Under the pieces are notes generated by a model that worked only from the letters and a program-made list of their open reading frames with translations, had not been told where the DNA came from and did no database searches. Shown here one piece after another: positions 1-14,100 of a DNA stretch of 64,000 bases. Both the position numbers and the translations under genes were made by a program. Numbering within the stretch: position 1 is the first letter of the stretch; the number at the start of each line of letters is the position of its first letter. The stretch comes from Apostichopus japonicus. Taxonomy: Eukaryota; Echinodermata; Holothuroidea; Aspidochirotida; Stichopodidae. The stretch is from positions 12,700,001 to 12,764,000 of the forward strand of contig NC_092563.1 in assembly GCF_037975245.1 (NCBI RefSeq), written 5' to 3'.

Positions 1-1740
1 CCTGATTTTTTTTTTTTGCATTTGTTTTGCAATTTTGTATCTATTTGTTTTAGCTTAGGTAATTAAGCTTAATATGTAGTACTGAATACCCTGATATTTA
101 ATTAATTTATTATTTTCCATTATTTGCATTTATTATAATGTTTGGTTCTATAATTATGGTACGTATTTACTGGACAATTATCTCGCATCCCTCATACTAT
201 AATGGTTCAGAAAAAATAGAGTAAACAAGTTTCCTTCTATAAAAAGTTAGTTTTATCTACTGGTATATGAGTTATTTAACCTCTGTTCACTCTCTCTTGG
301 GTCTGCTTTTCTGGCAGTTAAGTTTGGGCACGTTGAACTTCTTCTCATTTTCCAGTTAGGCTATACGGCTACAATTGGGTACCCGTCATCTCGTTGGCAT
401 ACCACTGCGTTTGGCTCGTTAAACTTGCACAATGCATACCAGTCTCTTACTAGATCCATAAAAAAAAATAACCAAAACTTTGGCCCAAAAAGTTGTAACT
501 TTTCCATCTCCAGAGAGAGCAAATTAATCTCCGCTAACTTCCGTTTTGTACCCAGCCTTGTTTCCATCGTCCCAGAGGACAACGAAGTTGTAAAGAGATT
601 ATTGTGGGGTTTGCAATTCACCCCATTAACCTGCTCGGTCCCATGTCGGTCATTACGTGTCAGCGTTACATGTAGTTCCGGGGGGATGACGGACTAGGAC
701 CAGTGCGGCGTATGGCAGACGAGCGGCGCCGGGCTGAGCTCTTTCCGTCGCCACTAGGGACACATCAACAGCCGTTAACGTAGGTAAACAACTGTTGCAT
801 GTCTTACAACATTTTTCATGTCATTTATTTCCACGAGCAGAAAGGTCGTGTGTGCTTTTTATAAAGCCACAGAAGAGGTGGACGATTCCTAAAAAGAACC
901 GATTTGGATCAAGTTTAAAGTGTGACGCATTTTCTAGTTTCATGGTTGAATAAACGAGAATTTCCTGTAATGTTAGTAAGCCGAGAACTGATTGCTTCCA
1001 GGTTACCCAACTATGTTTCTTCAACCGTGGGAATTTAAGCGAGATGTATTATTGTTTAATACACTCTTCGCAATATCTCCGTGTTTTCAATCGTCGAATA
1101 ATCGGCATGATATTATCCTTCTTACTTTTAATTTGTTATGTTATTGATGTTTCTTTCATGAAATTTCCTCATAGCGTGAGATCATCGAATGGGAATCATT
1201 TAGGGGTATTACCCGAATGTAGCAGAACACTCCTCACTTGTATTGTACACATAAAACGACAAGAATCATTCTTCATTTAAAAAAATTTAACAGTTAAAGG
1301 GTTTGCCTTCAGGTTAAGTTTAATATGAAGTATACAGATATCATACAGTATCTGTGATGAGATGAACATTGGTCAAACACCCAACCCCCCCCCCCCCCGT
1401 CTCCCTCCCCGGCTTCAAAAGTTGATCCGTTGTTGAGAAAACGTGTTGCTGTTTATTCACTATATCTAGATCAGCACATCGCGCAATATTATGTGTGTTA
1501 CACACACTCTCACAAAAAAACGAACTCGATTCTCTGCAAACTTAAAAATGATTATGTAACCTTGAAATTTATTCCAATTTCGTGACAGGATTTTATGTTT
1601 CGTTGGTAAGAATACGAAAAGGGACTAAATCAGAATTAAACTGTGATTTCAATAGTGGAGGGTTCCTTATTCCAATTCTAACAAACAGCGTAGAATAAAG
1701 ACAGTTGTCCATTTACTGATGTTTGGCATCATCGATTATT

Positions 1741-1930
1741 GTGCAATATACTTCACAAAATAAACTATAACATAGCAAAATAAAAGTAAAGCAAAACAAA
1801 CACACTAATAAAAACAAACACAAAAACAAAATAAAAACAATATGCATAACAAAATAGAACGAATCAACTTCTCATGAACGAAACAAGCTATCGAAACAAG
1901 CTGAACGAAACAAGCGAAACAAGCTATTGG
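1741..1930. repeat. A-rich low-complexity block with ACGAAACAAGCT repeats
   Basis: The first two thirds is a string of aaaac/aaaca/aaata words. The end (1869-1926) carries three to four irregular copies of a 12-base word, ACGAAACAAGCT and variants. No terminal repeats or coding frame. It may be the A-rich remnant of a retroposon tail followed by a young minisatellite, but nothing upstream identifies the source. Confidence 0.55.
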
Positions 1931-4900
1931 TCCTGTGTGTGTGTGTTTACTTTGTATTTTATATATTTGTTAAATATAGACTTCGCTGGACAATGCTGTA
2001 TAGTAATATACTTAAACCGTAACATTCGGACTGGGAAATGCAGCTATTGTTCTATTTTGATGGATTCGCTATTCACGTGGTACGGGGCTATTATTTGTTA
2101 AAGGATTAAGAGCACTTTGGCAGGTGACGATGCAGTGAGAGGACCAATTGCTTCCGTTTGTCCTGGCTCTGAGGACATTTATCGTAAATCATCCCGACAG
2201 TTGGCGCGGGTTTGGTTGCTCTCTATATACGAGGCCACGGGGGAATAATATTTAGCGGTGGCGTAAATGCTCTGCGGATTTACACAAGATGCGACCAAAC
2301 AATCGTAACAAAACTAACCGCAGATTAAATGCACACGACAGGTGAACAATCCATGTGATTAAACAGACAACAACAACAATAATAACAACAACAACAAATC
2401 AGGCCATATACTTGCTTCCATCCATGGTGAGAGAAAGGGGAATGAAAGTCGAAAATCCCTTCAACATCAGCGATACAAAAGTAGTTGGTGAAACTGTCGA
2501 AAAACCTTTGATCAGTCGCCAACTTCTTCAAAATACAGGGGCGGGAAGAATATGAATTTAACGATCAATAAATAGATAGTCACTTCTGGATATCCCAAAA
2601 TTACACACCAAAACTGTCCCAACGTTAGACTGCACCACCGTGTATAGAGAGGAATTGGCTAGATGTCAATACACTATTCTTTAAACATCTTCCTGTTGTG
2701 AATGGAGTGCTTTTCTATATATGAAAGACGGAGGCAGTACAGTACATCATAGTATATGGTTGTTACTATGGCGATGGTGTTGTATATTAGGGAACCATGC
2801 GAGGTAAAACGTACGTAGTGGTTGAATTTTATTTTGAGATATAGATGCATATAACTGAGTACAAAATCCCCCATGTAATTTGTCGAGGTGAAATGTCATG
2901 TGAGGTTATGAGGTCAAAGTCTGGTAACTTTGTATATTACTCCAAACGTATAAAGCTTGGACAAACTTCACGCTTTGTATGCAGAGACATATATATATAT
3001 TAATTGTTCTGGTATAAATTTGACAAAGAATCAATAACCCTGTGGCTTTCTGATTCATTGAGAGGAACTTTGCTTATTTGTTTACTTGTCTTTAACGCGG
3101 ACTAGTTGTTGATTTTAACGACACGATGTTATCGAGAACATACCCCCCGAAATGAATTAATCAACAGCTTGCTCGAGTATCTTTACCGTTTATGTCAACA
3201 TATTTTACCAATTTAATACCGGTTTTAAAGTTTAAAGTTTTACTTCAGGCCCTTCGTTAAATTAAAAGGCTTTTGTTTCAATGTTAAAACAACATTGTGA
3301 GGGTGATTTACAGCATTTTACGGGTAATAAGAACAAGTACTGGTCATCTTTAATTTGAAATCTACCACTGACAGGCAAGGCTGAATCAAACTCGATACAG
3401 GTTGTATTAATGGTATGGGTTACACACAAACCAATAGCATATTATGTCACATGAATGTATTTTGAATGGTCGCAGAAAGAAATGTTTGATGTTTATTAAA
3501 ATGGACGTATCCTTCATTGTACATTTTCCGTTTGTTTATTCAGCGCTAACTCAGAAACACTTTCTTAATGGAAATTCCTGTATAATCCTGCTTCAATTTC
3601 CACGCCCCGCTGCTTGATATGTTTTGTGCCTGAGAGTGGCGGGGCAGCAGACATAGCGTGGTACCGTTAGCTAATACCTTTATTTGGGTTCAAAAGTTTG
3701 CCAAGTTTTGCAACAGCCTATGGGGATGCCGTCTTGGTTTTCCTGTTAAGTTCAACAGATGTCCATTCTGAATTCGTTTGTGATTGGTACAAAAAGGAAG
3801 AATGAAAGAGAATTGAAATTGTTATGTAAAGTAGACTGGTATATGTCAGCGGCCAAATTATACGTGTTACAGCTACCTAAATGTAGCACGTAACGTTAGG
3901 TTTACGACGTTTTCACAACTTGCATTTTGCGTTGGGTTGTAACTGCACCAGATAAATATTTGCGCTTCCTCGCAGAAACTGAAAAAACAACTCAGTATTA
4001 TATATTCCTGCCATAACGAACTAAGTGTTACTTTATAATAATGTGGTTTACCTTTTCCATCGAACCAGTCTCGCCAGTTCAACAGCTTCGAGCGAATAAG
4101 TTACATCATAGACAAATAAATGCCGTTATTCTCTGACAAATATCATGTAGCAACTTTGCAGGGCATCATCAGTTCCTATAAACAAAAGTTAGATTTGACC
4201 TTTGGTCTCAAACCCCTAAATTGATTTCATTTTCTATCCGGAGTTGGTTTATTAGCAGTAGCCCGTATCGTAGCAAGGCTATGTTACGAGAACATTATGT
4301 TCACGGTGGCAATAAATCTTTCGTTTCGCTGTCACCGGACCATAAACAGAGTCGCTGCTAAACGTTTCCATCCTGAGACGTTGTTCCCACTTAGACGTCG
4401 GACAGAAAAATTTACGATTCTTTGTTTTAATGTGTTGAGTGTTGTCAGCAAGACGGCTGTAAAACTTTGATATGATATAGTGTCTTCTTTGTAAACTTTG
4501 TTCGACTTTCATCATCAATTTATCATGGCTTGTTAGTATACATGTACCCTTGCTATCTTTTTTTTTTTTGCTTTTCTGTGAGCAAAATAAGAGTTTACAT
4601 CTTTGGCTTGAAAGCACTTCATGGTGAGTTAAACCATTCGTTGATCGTGGTCGACAACCAACCAACAAGAAGATTCCATTTTGTTGTACAACTATAGTTC
4701 GCGCCTTTCATCGTTTACAAATAAACCTTAAAGTGATGTCATGATATGTCATTATAGATTTAATATTTACTATTAAGTGCACGTATTGGAGGTGTCTCAC
4801 TTTCCCCATATATCCTGTTTTACTATACATATATATTTTGTATTTTATTTATTTTGTACATAACACAACTCGTTGGTTCTGCTTTATTGGTGATATCCCT

Positions 4901-5454
4901 CATTTTATCCACCCACTTCTTTACGACAATGGTTTTTGAGTTAACAAACATATTGAGACTTTTCATTCAACCTTTAAATTCATAAAACTGAATTCTATCC
5001 TACCGGCGACTTTTCCCCGTTCATCTGCATTTTGCACATGCGCAGTTGAAATAATGCAACAGGGGTGTAAAAACGTCAAGAACTTGAAATTCCCACGTTC
5101 CATGTGTTCATATTTTCTTCGAGTGGTGTTATATCACAACGGACTTAACCTACCATCAAACTGAAAATAAGTGGCCTGAATTCTGGTCGAACACGGCAGG
5201 TCCATATCAAACCCTTATTCTGATCCCGAGGCCTGCTTCGGATCTTCTTGGTAAAGTGATCAACTTCTGTTTTACCTCCATGGTTGAACACGGAGCTCGG
5301 TATGAAATTTGTCACTCTAGTGAGTAAACCCCTGTCCGGAACAAATGTGACCCCGGACAAGAGGTTAATGATATATTCATGCAGAAAGGGTAAACCGTGA
5401 CATGTGATGAATGATATATGTTACACAACTATGCGCTTTACAACACGTGCCAAC

Positions 5455-5800
5455 CCCCTAGCAAGTCGTATCAATCCGTAGTGCATACGTATCAATACTT
5501 CGCGGTATCCGTTACTGTGCGTGCCTATTTGTACCTATACGTACCAACCCGTATTGGATCCGTCACCGATCACGTGATCACGGCTCACTAGGGAAGCACT
5601 AATGGTCCACCACGTTTTTTATCCGTGATCGGACTCGAAAAATATTTGAACATGTTCAATACTTTTCCATGCACGGATCGATAGGCCGCTACGGATCGGT
5701 ACGTAATGCGACGGATAACTACGGATAATTCCCAGATCGGACCACGGATCATGCCGGATGAGGCCATAGCCCCGATCCTGCAAGACCAGTCTCGCGATCA
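5455..5800. repeat. Degenerate ACGGATC/GATCCGT-rich block with palindromes
   Basis: The word ACGGAT (often ACGGATC) and its complement ATCCGT recur about ten times in about 300 bases on both strands. The block contains the 12-base palindrome GATCACGTGATC at 5568-5579 and TTGAACATGTTCAA at about 5645-5658. Local GC is higher than the surroundings. It reads like a decayed foldback or a short interspersed repeat built from inverted copies of one word. No outer boundaries or target duplication are visible. Confidence 0.45.
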
Positions 5801-7232
5801 CGGAAAGTATGATAGGGGCTTTATGTGGATGTTATTCATGTTCAATGTTAAAAGTGCCCTACTTTATTCGCGGACATGTATTTATACCAATGATTGTCTC
5901 CAGTCCAGATAATCAGTCCCCGTTTACATCCAAGTCACGTGATAATGTTGATGTATAACAACTCCTATACATAGCAAGATTTAATATTTCCCCGCATCGA
6001 CAAATTCTCGATCCCTTTCACATATTGATTCTGGAGCCGCCCAGATAAAAGCGGTTATCAATATAATAAGATGATGTTAGGTTCAAATCTATGTCTAATT
6101 GCTATCACGGAATGTCATCCTAAATTAGAAACACTATCATCGGTTTAAGTTTCTTTCCCTGCAAGGTTTTGTCGGGTCCTTGAGATATCCAAACAGAGTT
6201 ATACAGCGTGTATTACATACTGGTGAGGTGTATATAGCGGGATCAGTTACAAAGGGTCGAGAGAGACATGTCAGGAGAGGCAGTATATTTTCGTCTAGAG
6301 TTCCTACCCTCGGGGCAGCTAGGGTCGTCGTTCAAACCGGTTTAGAGAAGAGAGGGCCAGTGTCTCATTAATTGGGAGATCAAGGCTGCAATCATGAAAG
6401 TTTAGAACTGCATTGGACATCCTGTTACTCTAAAGAGAGAGAGAGACAGAAGGAATAGAATTCTCTTTTGCGGTATTTAATCGTTGAAGCGAGAAGGCCT
6501 CGTTTGCTACTTACTATGTATCATCATTGACCGACATAGTCAACTGCTTTCCGTGGGGTCGGGCGAAGGAAAAGATATGTGTTGGCGCCAGACACTTTTT
6601 CAACCAGAGCTGGCTCAAGATAATTGTTTCTTTGATACCTATAATTGCTCTGTTTAGGGACTATATATCAATTATGAACATGAGAGAAGTACGCGATAGG
6701 TGTAACATTATATCTTTATAAATAAATTTGTCAAACCTTTATTTGGAGAGCCTGATATTCTCCCTCTTCTTTGCATGTGTAGAGCGTTCATGAGGATATG
6801 GCCTTCCATTCATGTGCTAACAGCATTGCCCCAGATATGCTAGATGAATGAAATAATGGTCACTGAACCTCAATCAAAAACAAGAAGTTACGGTCAACCC
6901 AACGCATTTTACCACACGGAGGTAATCTCAGTGCCTGAGATAATTTGAAAAGTCATATCTTTAAGGTGAATACATTATGAGAAAAGTTTTAATAATTTAA
7001 TCATTCTAAAATTAGGGGCTGATAACTGATGAAGCTTAAGTATAATAAAGCATGTCTAGGGAAATATCTACCGTTTGATGTGTTCATGGAGAAATAACGT
7101 AAGCTTTAACTTTCAGCAGGTTTTTAGGCAGACTTTTAATCATCAAAGTCCAACAAAATACAAATGTATGTTAATGAATAACGGAAGGTGACTGGAAAAC
7201 TATAAACGATGGAAAAAGACATATTTTAGGTT

Positions 7233-7308
7233 AGCTACATGGGATTCGGAACAGTGACCTCGGGATGGCAAGCCATATGAGGCTACCAACTGAGCTATCC
7301 AGCCCATC
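7233..7308 (-). pseudogene. tRNA-like relic (tRNA pseudogene or SINE head)
   Basis: On the minus strand there is a near-perfect pol III A box (TAGCTCAGTTGGTAG, complement of about 7282-7297). About 40 bases downstream is a B-box-like GTTCCGAATCC (complement of 7241-7252) that differs from GTTCGAATCC by one inserted C. The spacing is right for a tRNA. The acceptor ends (GGGCTGG and GTAGCTAA) pair poorly, and the extra base spoils the T loop, so a working tRNA is unlikely. It is best read as a decayed tRNA gene or the tRNA-derived head of a SINE; no tail could be delimited. Confidence 0.55.
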
Positions 7309-9813
7309 AGTGGTTGGTGGCGATCCTTATATAACCGTTTCTTATCTGGGAAGCCACAGAACGATACACCATATAACCAGGGAGCACACGTCCAAGTTTC
7401 ATTCGATAAAACCTACAAAGCGACAGGGATGGAATTTCAAGAAAATGTGGCTGTTAACTGAATAAATCCCTTTCTAGCAAAAAAGGCCAAAAAACAAAAA
7501 GTGCTCTTTTCCAAAATCTATAAACGTTTTAGAAATCTCGCAATTGTATTCACTGAAGGCAGTTGTTTCAGTTAATTTTATATTTTGATAATGTATAGAC
7601 AAAGACAATGTGATAACATATTTCAAATGAATCCCCAGGAGTTTGTTACGTATTTGTATTAGAAATATGTGTACCATTGTTCTGTGTTTCCGTATAACAG
7701 TAACGTTAATTGTGAAACTGATTGAACCATTTCTTGTCTTCATTGGGGGGAGGGAGCGGAGGGGGGAGTGGGAGCTGTTACTATAGTCTGATGTTTTGCA
7801 CTTATTGAATCGTCTTTTGCGAAGTTGCTGGAGGAGCTTAGAGGGGGGGGGGGGGTCTCTGTTTGGTACCTTCAATGTTGTCAACGACTATTGTCTTAAT
7901 TGTGTGATGTCGGATGTATAGCTCTCATTTTTTCAGGCTGATTGAATTCGTTCATGTTGAACTTTGTAACTTTGCTTCGATTCATTTTTGAAACTGCGAG
8001 TAAGACAGGTTCTCGTCACGTGGGTCTTGTGATCTTAGAGCGGCGGCGAATCTGTGGCGAACTGTGAGGAGGTGAGTAATACTAGTTTAGACCAGCTGGT
8101 CCTCTTTACTATTCGTAGTTCCTGATAAGACACCACCTCCCTGGCTTCACCTCGAGCGACGAGGAAGCCCTATGCAAGATACCACAAGCTGTGCTTGCAA
8201 GTTCTCTGTGTGATGTGTTGTAAAGAAAATTTATAGGTCATATTTCAATGTAATTTTCCAAAGGTGTTTTATTAGGTACAAAATCGACCAAATAGGCAAT
8301 AAACTAACACACATTTTAGATTTGGATGTTAAGAAGAATTTTGCAATATAGGCTAGTATTATTGCTTACTTTATAAAGATGTTAAACACGGTCAGATTGA
8401 ATGAGTTCCAACTTCCTGATAACTCCTCGAAGCTCAAAACAGTGCCTATGTTTAAATTGCCATCAATATTGCCCCCCCCCCTTCCCCTTTCTACCCTCCT
8501 CTGAAATGCTAGAAAGTGAACTAACGGTTATTAATGTTGCTGATTGTCTGTGAGTATACTTCGGAAGGTTATAGGTTCCATAGGAGAGCATACTTTTGAT
8601 TTTTGTAAAGCAATTTCTCGTACACTCAGAGAGGACTCAGGGGATGGGGGGAGGGCACATATGACCTTACAAAGTTCTTGTTGGACAGCAAATAGACAAA
8701 TAAAATATTGGTTGATGCCAGAAGAGTTTGATATTTTATACGATCATTTCTTATAGTATTAACCGATTATTGTCCTAGCGTATACCGTAGTTAGCATTCA
8801 TGTCATATAACATCACAATTTCCACGCATGATAATAATGTATTAATGGAGCCTTTGTCTTGTATCATTTCATGAAACACAAATATTCATTAAACAGCAAA
8901 ACATGAATAAATCAGTTTCTAACTCTTCCAAATATTCATTAACTAGTTATTAGTGTAAGAAATACGATTATCACCTTTTTGATACCCCGTTGGATGACCA
9001 AACAACAACGTTATTTCCTGAAAGAAAATAATGCAAGATCTAAAACTTATTTGTCAACATTTTTTATACCGAACATATCAAAAAGGCTATTATTCAAAAC
9101 AAACTTGCAATTGATCATGTGACCTATATAGACCTTCACTGTGACTGCAATGAACCTATAGTTGGGTAATTATGCCACTTGTATCGATGAAGTTGTCGCA
9201 AAAATATTTTTCTTAATTGTAGTTCATTAATCAACTGCAAAGAGTTTCATTTTGTTTCCCGGCATCGTTTGAAACAACAACAACAAAAATATTGTTTGTC
9301 AAGTTCAAGTGACCAGCATTGCTACGATATTGTATCAAATAATATTACTTGAATAATATACCGGAAAATGGTCATTCTCAACGTTGTTTTTAAAGAAAAT
9401 TGAACTTTTTTTGTTCTTAACTATACCGGATATGCCTACTAGTAAAATATACTACACATGTTGACAAATAATTATACTATATAGAAAGTAAAATACTGAT
9501 ATTTTTAGTATGATCCAAAGCAGAGATATTTTTCAATGTCTAAGTTATACCATATGCATTATGAAGTAGTTATACTTTAAATTATATATCAAAATTAGAA
9601 TAAATTCAATTGTTTTTGTTTGATGATTTTTTGTGGAGGAGGGGGGGGGGACTAATCACCATGGAAATGAAGAGAAATATTTGACCCTGTATAACCTGAT
9701 TCTACTTAACTTCAAAATCATTTGATTCTCTATTCAAACCTTTCTACATTCACAACAAACCTTACTAATATTACATTCCAATTAACTATTTCTGCCTATC
9801 AGTGCCATATTTA
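7309..9813. other. Intergenic or intronic DNA, no gene seen
   Basis: No exon or repeat family recognised. There are G runs at about 7841-7853 and 9643-9651 and a C run at about 8471-8479. The 136-codon minus-strand frame at 7474-7884 begins in the poly-G region (its proline run is the translated tract) and has no domain, so I leave it out. Confidence 0.5.
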
Positions 9814-9916
9814 ATGTCTGACTCACTGCTTCTCGTTTTTGTGTTGATCACGATTTTTGCCTCATTATCGACTGGGCAGCAAATTGGGCGATGTAGGCGT
9901 TCCACGTGCCTTGCAG
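9814..9916 (+). CDS. Possible first coding exon of a small secreted protein
   Basis: The ATG at 9814 opens a frame beginning MSDSLLLVFVLITIFASL, a typical signal peptide with a 15-residue hydrophobic core. A plausible signal peptidase site STG/QQ follows, then a basic, cysteine-containing stretch (GRCRRSTCLA). The frame reaches a good splice donor, CAG|GTATAC, at 9916/9917. No second exon can be recognised downstream, so the mature protein is unknown. Signal-peptide-like frames arise by chance in T-rich DNA, so this is a hypothesis; its support is the donor in the right place and two further signal-peptide exons at 10.9 and 16.3 kb. Confidence 0.25.
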
Positions 9917-10589
9917 GTATACATACCGTAGCTATGAATATACTCCCGTACCTTAGTCAGTGTCAAAACAAACGCGTTCGTGCTCCCTTTTCTTATTTTT
10001 CACCCTTCTCAATTACCTTTTGGCGGTCCAAATCGTCAAAACTATGATGTTTTCCCAAATAGTTTTAAGTATTAAATAATATCATTTGACAACTTGACAA
10101 GGCCGTGGCGGTAGTGATCCCAGCCAGGCCTTGACTCGTATATTCTATGCGATCCGAAATAGCCGCCGGTTCTTAAATCAAATATCATCCAAGAATACGC
10201 CTGACCCGAACTATCAATTTTTTGTGAGAATTTGGGACTAATTTGTCATTTGATAGACACTAACTTTTGTAGGAAAATTAGAAAAGAAAACCAACTGTTG
10301 GTTTTGTAACGATTTTTTTTTTTTTTTGAAACGTGCAAAGAAATGATGAGCATCAATAGTCGAAATAAAACGATTTATTCAGGCCCATGTCCACTATTCT
10401 TGACCGGGTGGTATTTCACAATGTTTACGTCAGCATGAACTGAGGCCTTTCAATTTCACAATGTCCCAGTTGCAAGTTATACAGAAGATTTTCATGTTAT
10501 GGTTCGAACAGCATGATTGGTTTTCAAGTACGTCTCTTATACGTGTGTGTGTTCAATACGTAGTTTCTAACATTTTAAGGAATCACATT

Positions 10590-10862
10590 AGGCAAAATAT
10601 TTAGTTTTGAACTCTTAATAACTCAAAGTACAAAGAAAAAGATATATAAATTGAGTGCTAGTAATGTTTCTTTATAGCTATTCCAGTTTTCAGGATAGTC
10701 AAATAAACAAATATGATAAACATCTGGAAAGCTCCTTTAAGTCTTAGTCAGTGATGATGACGTAAGGTTCCTTGATCAGTGCACATCTAAATGTTAATGA
10801 TAATAATCCGCTGTTTTATAAATTCTCATAATTGATCCAGAGACACGTTCTTTCAACTTCAT
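10590..10862 (+). promoter_or_regulatory. Upstream copy A of a duplicated segment with a CRE-like site
   Basis: The stretch from about 10650 to 10795 aligns with 16125-16265 through long shared words, including AGTAATGT, ATAGCTATT, CTGGAA, GCTCCTTTAAG, GATGACGT and TAATGTTA. A CRE/ATF-like TGACGTAA sits at 10758-10765, where the other copy has a perfect TGACGTCA. It lies about 180 bases before a possible signal-peptide exon. I infer either a duplicated promoter region of a small gene family or two copies of an unrecognised repeat. Confidence 0.4.
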
Positions 10863-10937
10863 ATGAACAACAGAGCCCCCTTGGATGAGATTCAACATCA
10901 TTTTTATCCTTCACTATTTGGTGAATTATTTTTACAA

Positions 10938-11116
10938 ATGTTATTTGAGACTACAAATGTCTTAGTTTTCCTATTTACTATTTTAACTTTTGCATCTGCG
11001 GAACTGGCCAAAATTAATGGCCCGCGTGTTAGACTAAAAATTCTCCCTTTAAGAACAACTTTTCTTGATAACCAGAAGAAAATAAGGGTCTGTTTTAGTT
11101 CACCGAAGAACGTATT
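10938..11116 (+). CDS. Possible first coding exon of a secreted protein, copy A
   Basis: I choose the ATG at 10938 over the in-frame ATG at 10863 because it places a textbook signal peptide (MLFETTNVLVFLFTILTF, cleavage near ASA/EL) at the N-terminus. The mature part starts ELAKINGPRVRLKILPLRTT and is basic. The frame reaches a strong donor, ATT|GTGAGT, after 11116, just before a stop. DNA at 16300-16465 has the same layout and a similar RLKILPLR-like segment (KIKILCRLR). Family not recognised and no downstream exon found. Confidence 0.3.
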
Positions 11117-11120
11117 GTGA

Positions 11121-14100
11121 GTTGTGTATGTATGGATTTAGTTGCGATTTGACATCGTTTCATAGGTGGAGTCACCTCTAATGGTACGGCATCCCTTGAT
11201 ATCTTTACTTGCGCACCCCGTATATCATGGAACACGGGGTGAGCAAAGGGCATCTGACGCAGTTACCCAGTCACCAATCAAATTGTCATTTGGTGGTTTG
11301 TTTGGAAATAGACTGAGATAGCAATGAAGTTCATTTGAGATCCCACATCAAAGCTCATGTACTGAAGTAAAGTATAGGCTATATAAACGTTTGGATGGCT
11401 TTTATTGTGGCCCATCTGACAATGTTAGGCAACAAAAGCTACACCATGAAAAGTAATTTATCGACGCAACAACATTTGCCAGTGACAAGCATGCGTTGAC
11501 TACACAGTGGTTGCAGCCGGAGATGAACTTGACAGCCATGCTAGAAGCAGTAATGATTGTAACTTGTGCGTCTACAATTAACACTCATTGCATGGGTGGT
11601 TTGAACCCCAGAATGAAACGGTCTGTAACTCACTACAAACCAGGAGCAAAAAAATGGTTATATCCATAATCTTGCCTAGATATGAGTGGTATGCAAGTGT
11701 AAACATTACCATGGTTTGGTCATATAGAGGCGTAACGCCAGGGGCTGAGAGGGGTCGATTCCTGCATCCCCGGAGCCCTGGGGTCCTGGAGCCCAAAACA
11801 CCGGGCCCCCAAGTTAATTCAGAACGACTCAAAGTTATCAAACATCGCAATCTTTCTGTGACCCTTTTCAAATAATCCTTTGATGCTTTTGTTTTCTTCT
11901 ATTATAATTATTTGTTATGAAGCTACGGTCAAGGAACATTGTTCAAAACGGAAAATCCAAAAAGATTGGCCTTTCTTTCTTTTCTTCTATAATTATATAC
12001 TAATTCATTTCTTGTTGTGTGTTTTTTTAGTGGTGCGTGGGATTGGGTTTGGTATGGCCTTCTGTTTATGATTTTAGAACGTGAAATTTCGAGTACTCAA
12101 GTTAATAGAGACTTAGTATTACCACACTATATGAAAGAAACTACATTTTGATTCTTACATTTTCTCTTCTTCTGCTCCGATCGTGTATACCGTTTCTGGA
12201 CATATGCGTTCTGATTCTATAAGAGATAAAATGGTAGAAGAAATATGTGACTTTATACACAGTAGCAGAACAGACTGAGTGTCTCCTTTAAGGGGGATAA
12301 ATTCCGCCCATAAATTCCAAGAGTGACATTCATGACAGACAAATTGGAAATCTGTTTGTACTTGTATAGACGGAAAGAGGTTTCTATATGACGGGGAAAA
12401 TAAGGGAAATTGCAGCAAGAAATTGACCGTTAAATAAAGAGTAATGTAATTATACGCTGCAGCAATATTCAGTTTGTATGCTACACGGGTCACCTTAAAC
12501 ACTCTTACGTTTACTTATGGGTGAAGCACATATATAAGAAGTTGGTGAAGTGAGGAAGCTCCCCCTGTTCCTACATTTCTGATGTTGACCTAAACTCTAG
12601 TGTGAGTGGGTCAAGCGGGGGGGGGGGGGGAGGTAGTTCTAAGAGGGCTATGCCCTTGTCAATGTTCCTCTCCGCTGGTTATATGCCACGGCTTCTGCAT
12701 CAGGTTTTTTTTCTGGATTTACATTAAGTCGATATCTGCCCGAATAATTCGAAGGATTTTGGTATTGAAAATGTCTCCTTGTCAGTTAGTTACATAGAAG
12801 CTCTTTTATTGTTAGCCAGCTGAAGGTTATTTCTGACCTACGTACCAAACCGATCTTCTAGTCCTGCTATACCCCTATCTTGCGGGGATCACTGCAGCTA
12901 ATGCCAGGTACGATACGGGCCCATCACACGGTAAAACATTCAATATATCATTGGTACACTGTGCGTAAATCGAGAAGGCAACAGGGTCCAAGGTTTGAGG
13001 TATTTGTCTCTCTGGCATGAACGGACCCGAATCTGAACCACGGTTATTTATCAAGGAAACTTAAGAATACAAAAAACGGGTGCACTGGTAACTTGGTACG
13101 TGGGAGAAAGGGACTTTGATTCGAGTACCAGTACTTCGGAACTTTGATTCGGATATCACGGACTCGAACACAATGGACACCATGCAAGGACTCGGATATC
13201 AAGGGCGGAATTAAACACGGATATAAGAAGCCCTCAGATTTGCACTCGGACTAAGAAACATTGCAGGCCGCTCGGACTAGACGCAAAGGGCTTAGACTTG
13301 AAGTGATGAGTTTTTTTTTACAAGGGAAGCTAAAGTTAGAAGCGACTTCACTCGAAAAGTGCATGAATAGCCTATGAATATGAACGCTCATATCTTATTG
13401 TGTATAGTGAGATTCACCTGGCGTCATATTTCAGTCCAAGGATTTCATGTTGCCCCCCACCCCTTTTTTGTTGTTTTTTGTTGTTGGAAATGCAACTTTC
13501 TTATGTGAACTTCGGTTTTGTGTGTAGGTACAGCCCCGTGCATTAAAGCAGTGGCGACAACAACACGGCACACACAACCATAATCCAACCGGGTTCCTCT
13601 CATGTAATACAATATACAGTCACAGCTTGCAACATGTGTCATGTCGGGTAAACCTTGCTAATACTCATGACAATAGGACGGTAGGGTGCTTTGTATTCAT
13701 TCGATGAATTAATTACATTATTCTCTCAATTAAAAAAATAAGAGGATTCTTAAAAAAACTTATATAAACATACTTGACATTGATGAAAGCTTACAACTTA
13801 AAATCAGGCCTCAAAGAAATGCCGCTATATGTTACACCCGTTTTAACTCGCAAGCAAAATTCAGCCTCGCGATCTCTATTCGTGTGGAACAGCCTCCCAA
13901 CAAGTTGCCCATTCGTGTGCACACCGGCGGAAAATTTGTCGCAGCTTTCCCTACTGCGAAGCCGTGAACAATTACGTACGCAACCTCAGCGGGAATGCGC
14001 GTTATGAGATGATCATAAGAGTTGTAAATGAGATTTTCATAACTCTAAGTTTGACACCTTTTTAGTTCAATCATAGTTTAGAAATAAGTATTTTACAAAT

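Larger units (their letters stand above)
1..7232. other. Long stretch without a recognisable gene
   Basis: I see no coding exon, RNA gene or complete transposon here. The composition is AT-rich and ordinary for intergenic or intronic animal DNA. Open frames reach 129 codons (4279-4668, minus), but they have no recognisable domain, no signal peptide and biased lysine-rich content from a T-rich plus strand, so I do not call them. Contents worth noting are a 14-base C run at 1385-1398, an A-rich block at 1741-1930 and the ACGGAT-rich block at 5455-5800, each listed separately. A short (GA)n run lies near 6437-6450. Confidence 0.6.

Noticed and set aside
4279-4668. 129-codon minus-strand frame
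   Set aside because: No domain, low-complexity lysine run from poly-T, no conserved motif or splice context.
7233-7308. Functional tRNA gene
   Set aside because: The acceptor stem does not pair and the B box has an inserted base.
7474-7884. 136-codon minus-strand frame
   Set aside because: Starts in a poly-G tract that gives its proline run; the rest is unrecognisable.
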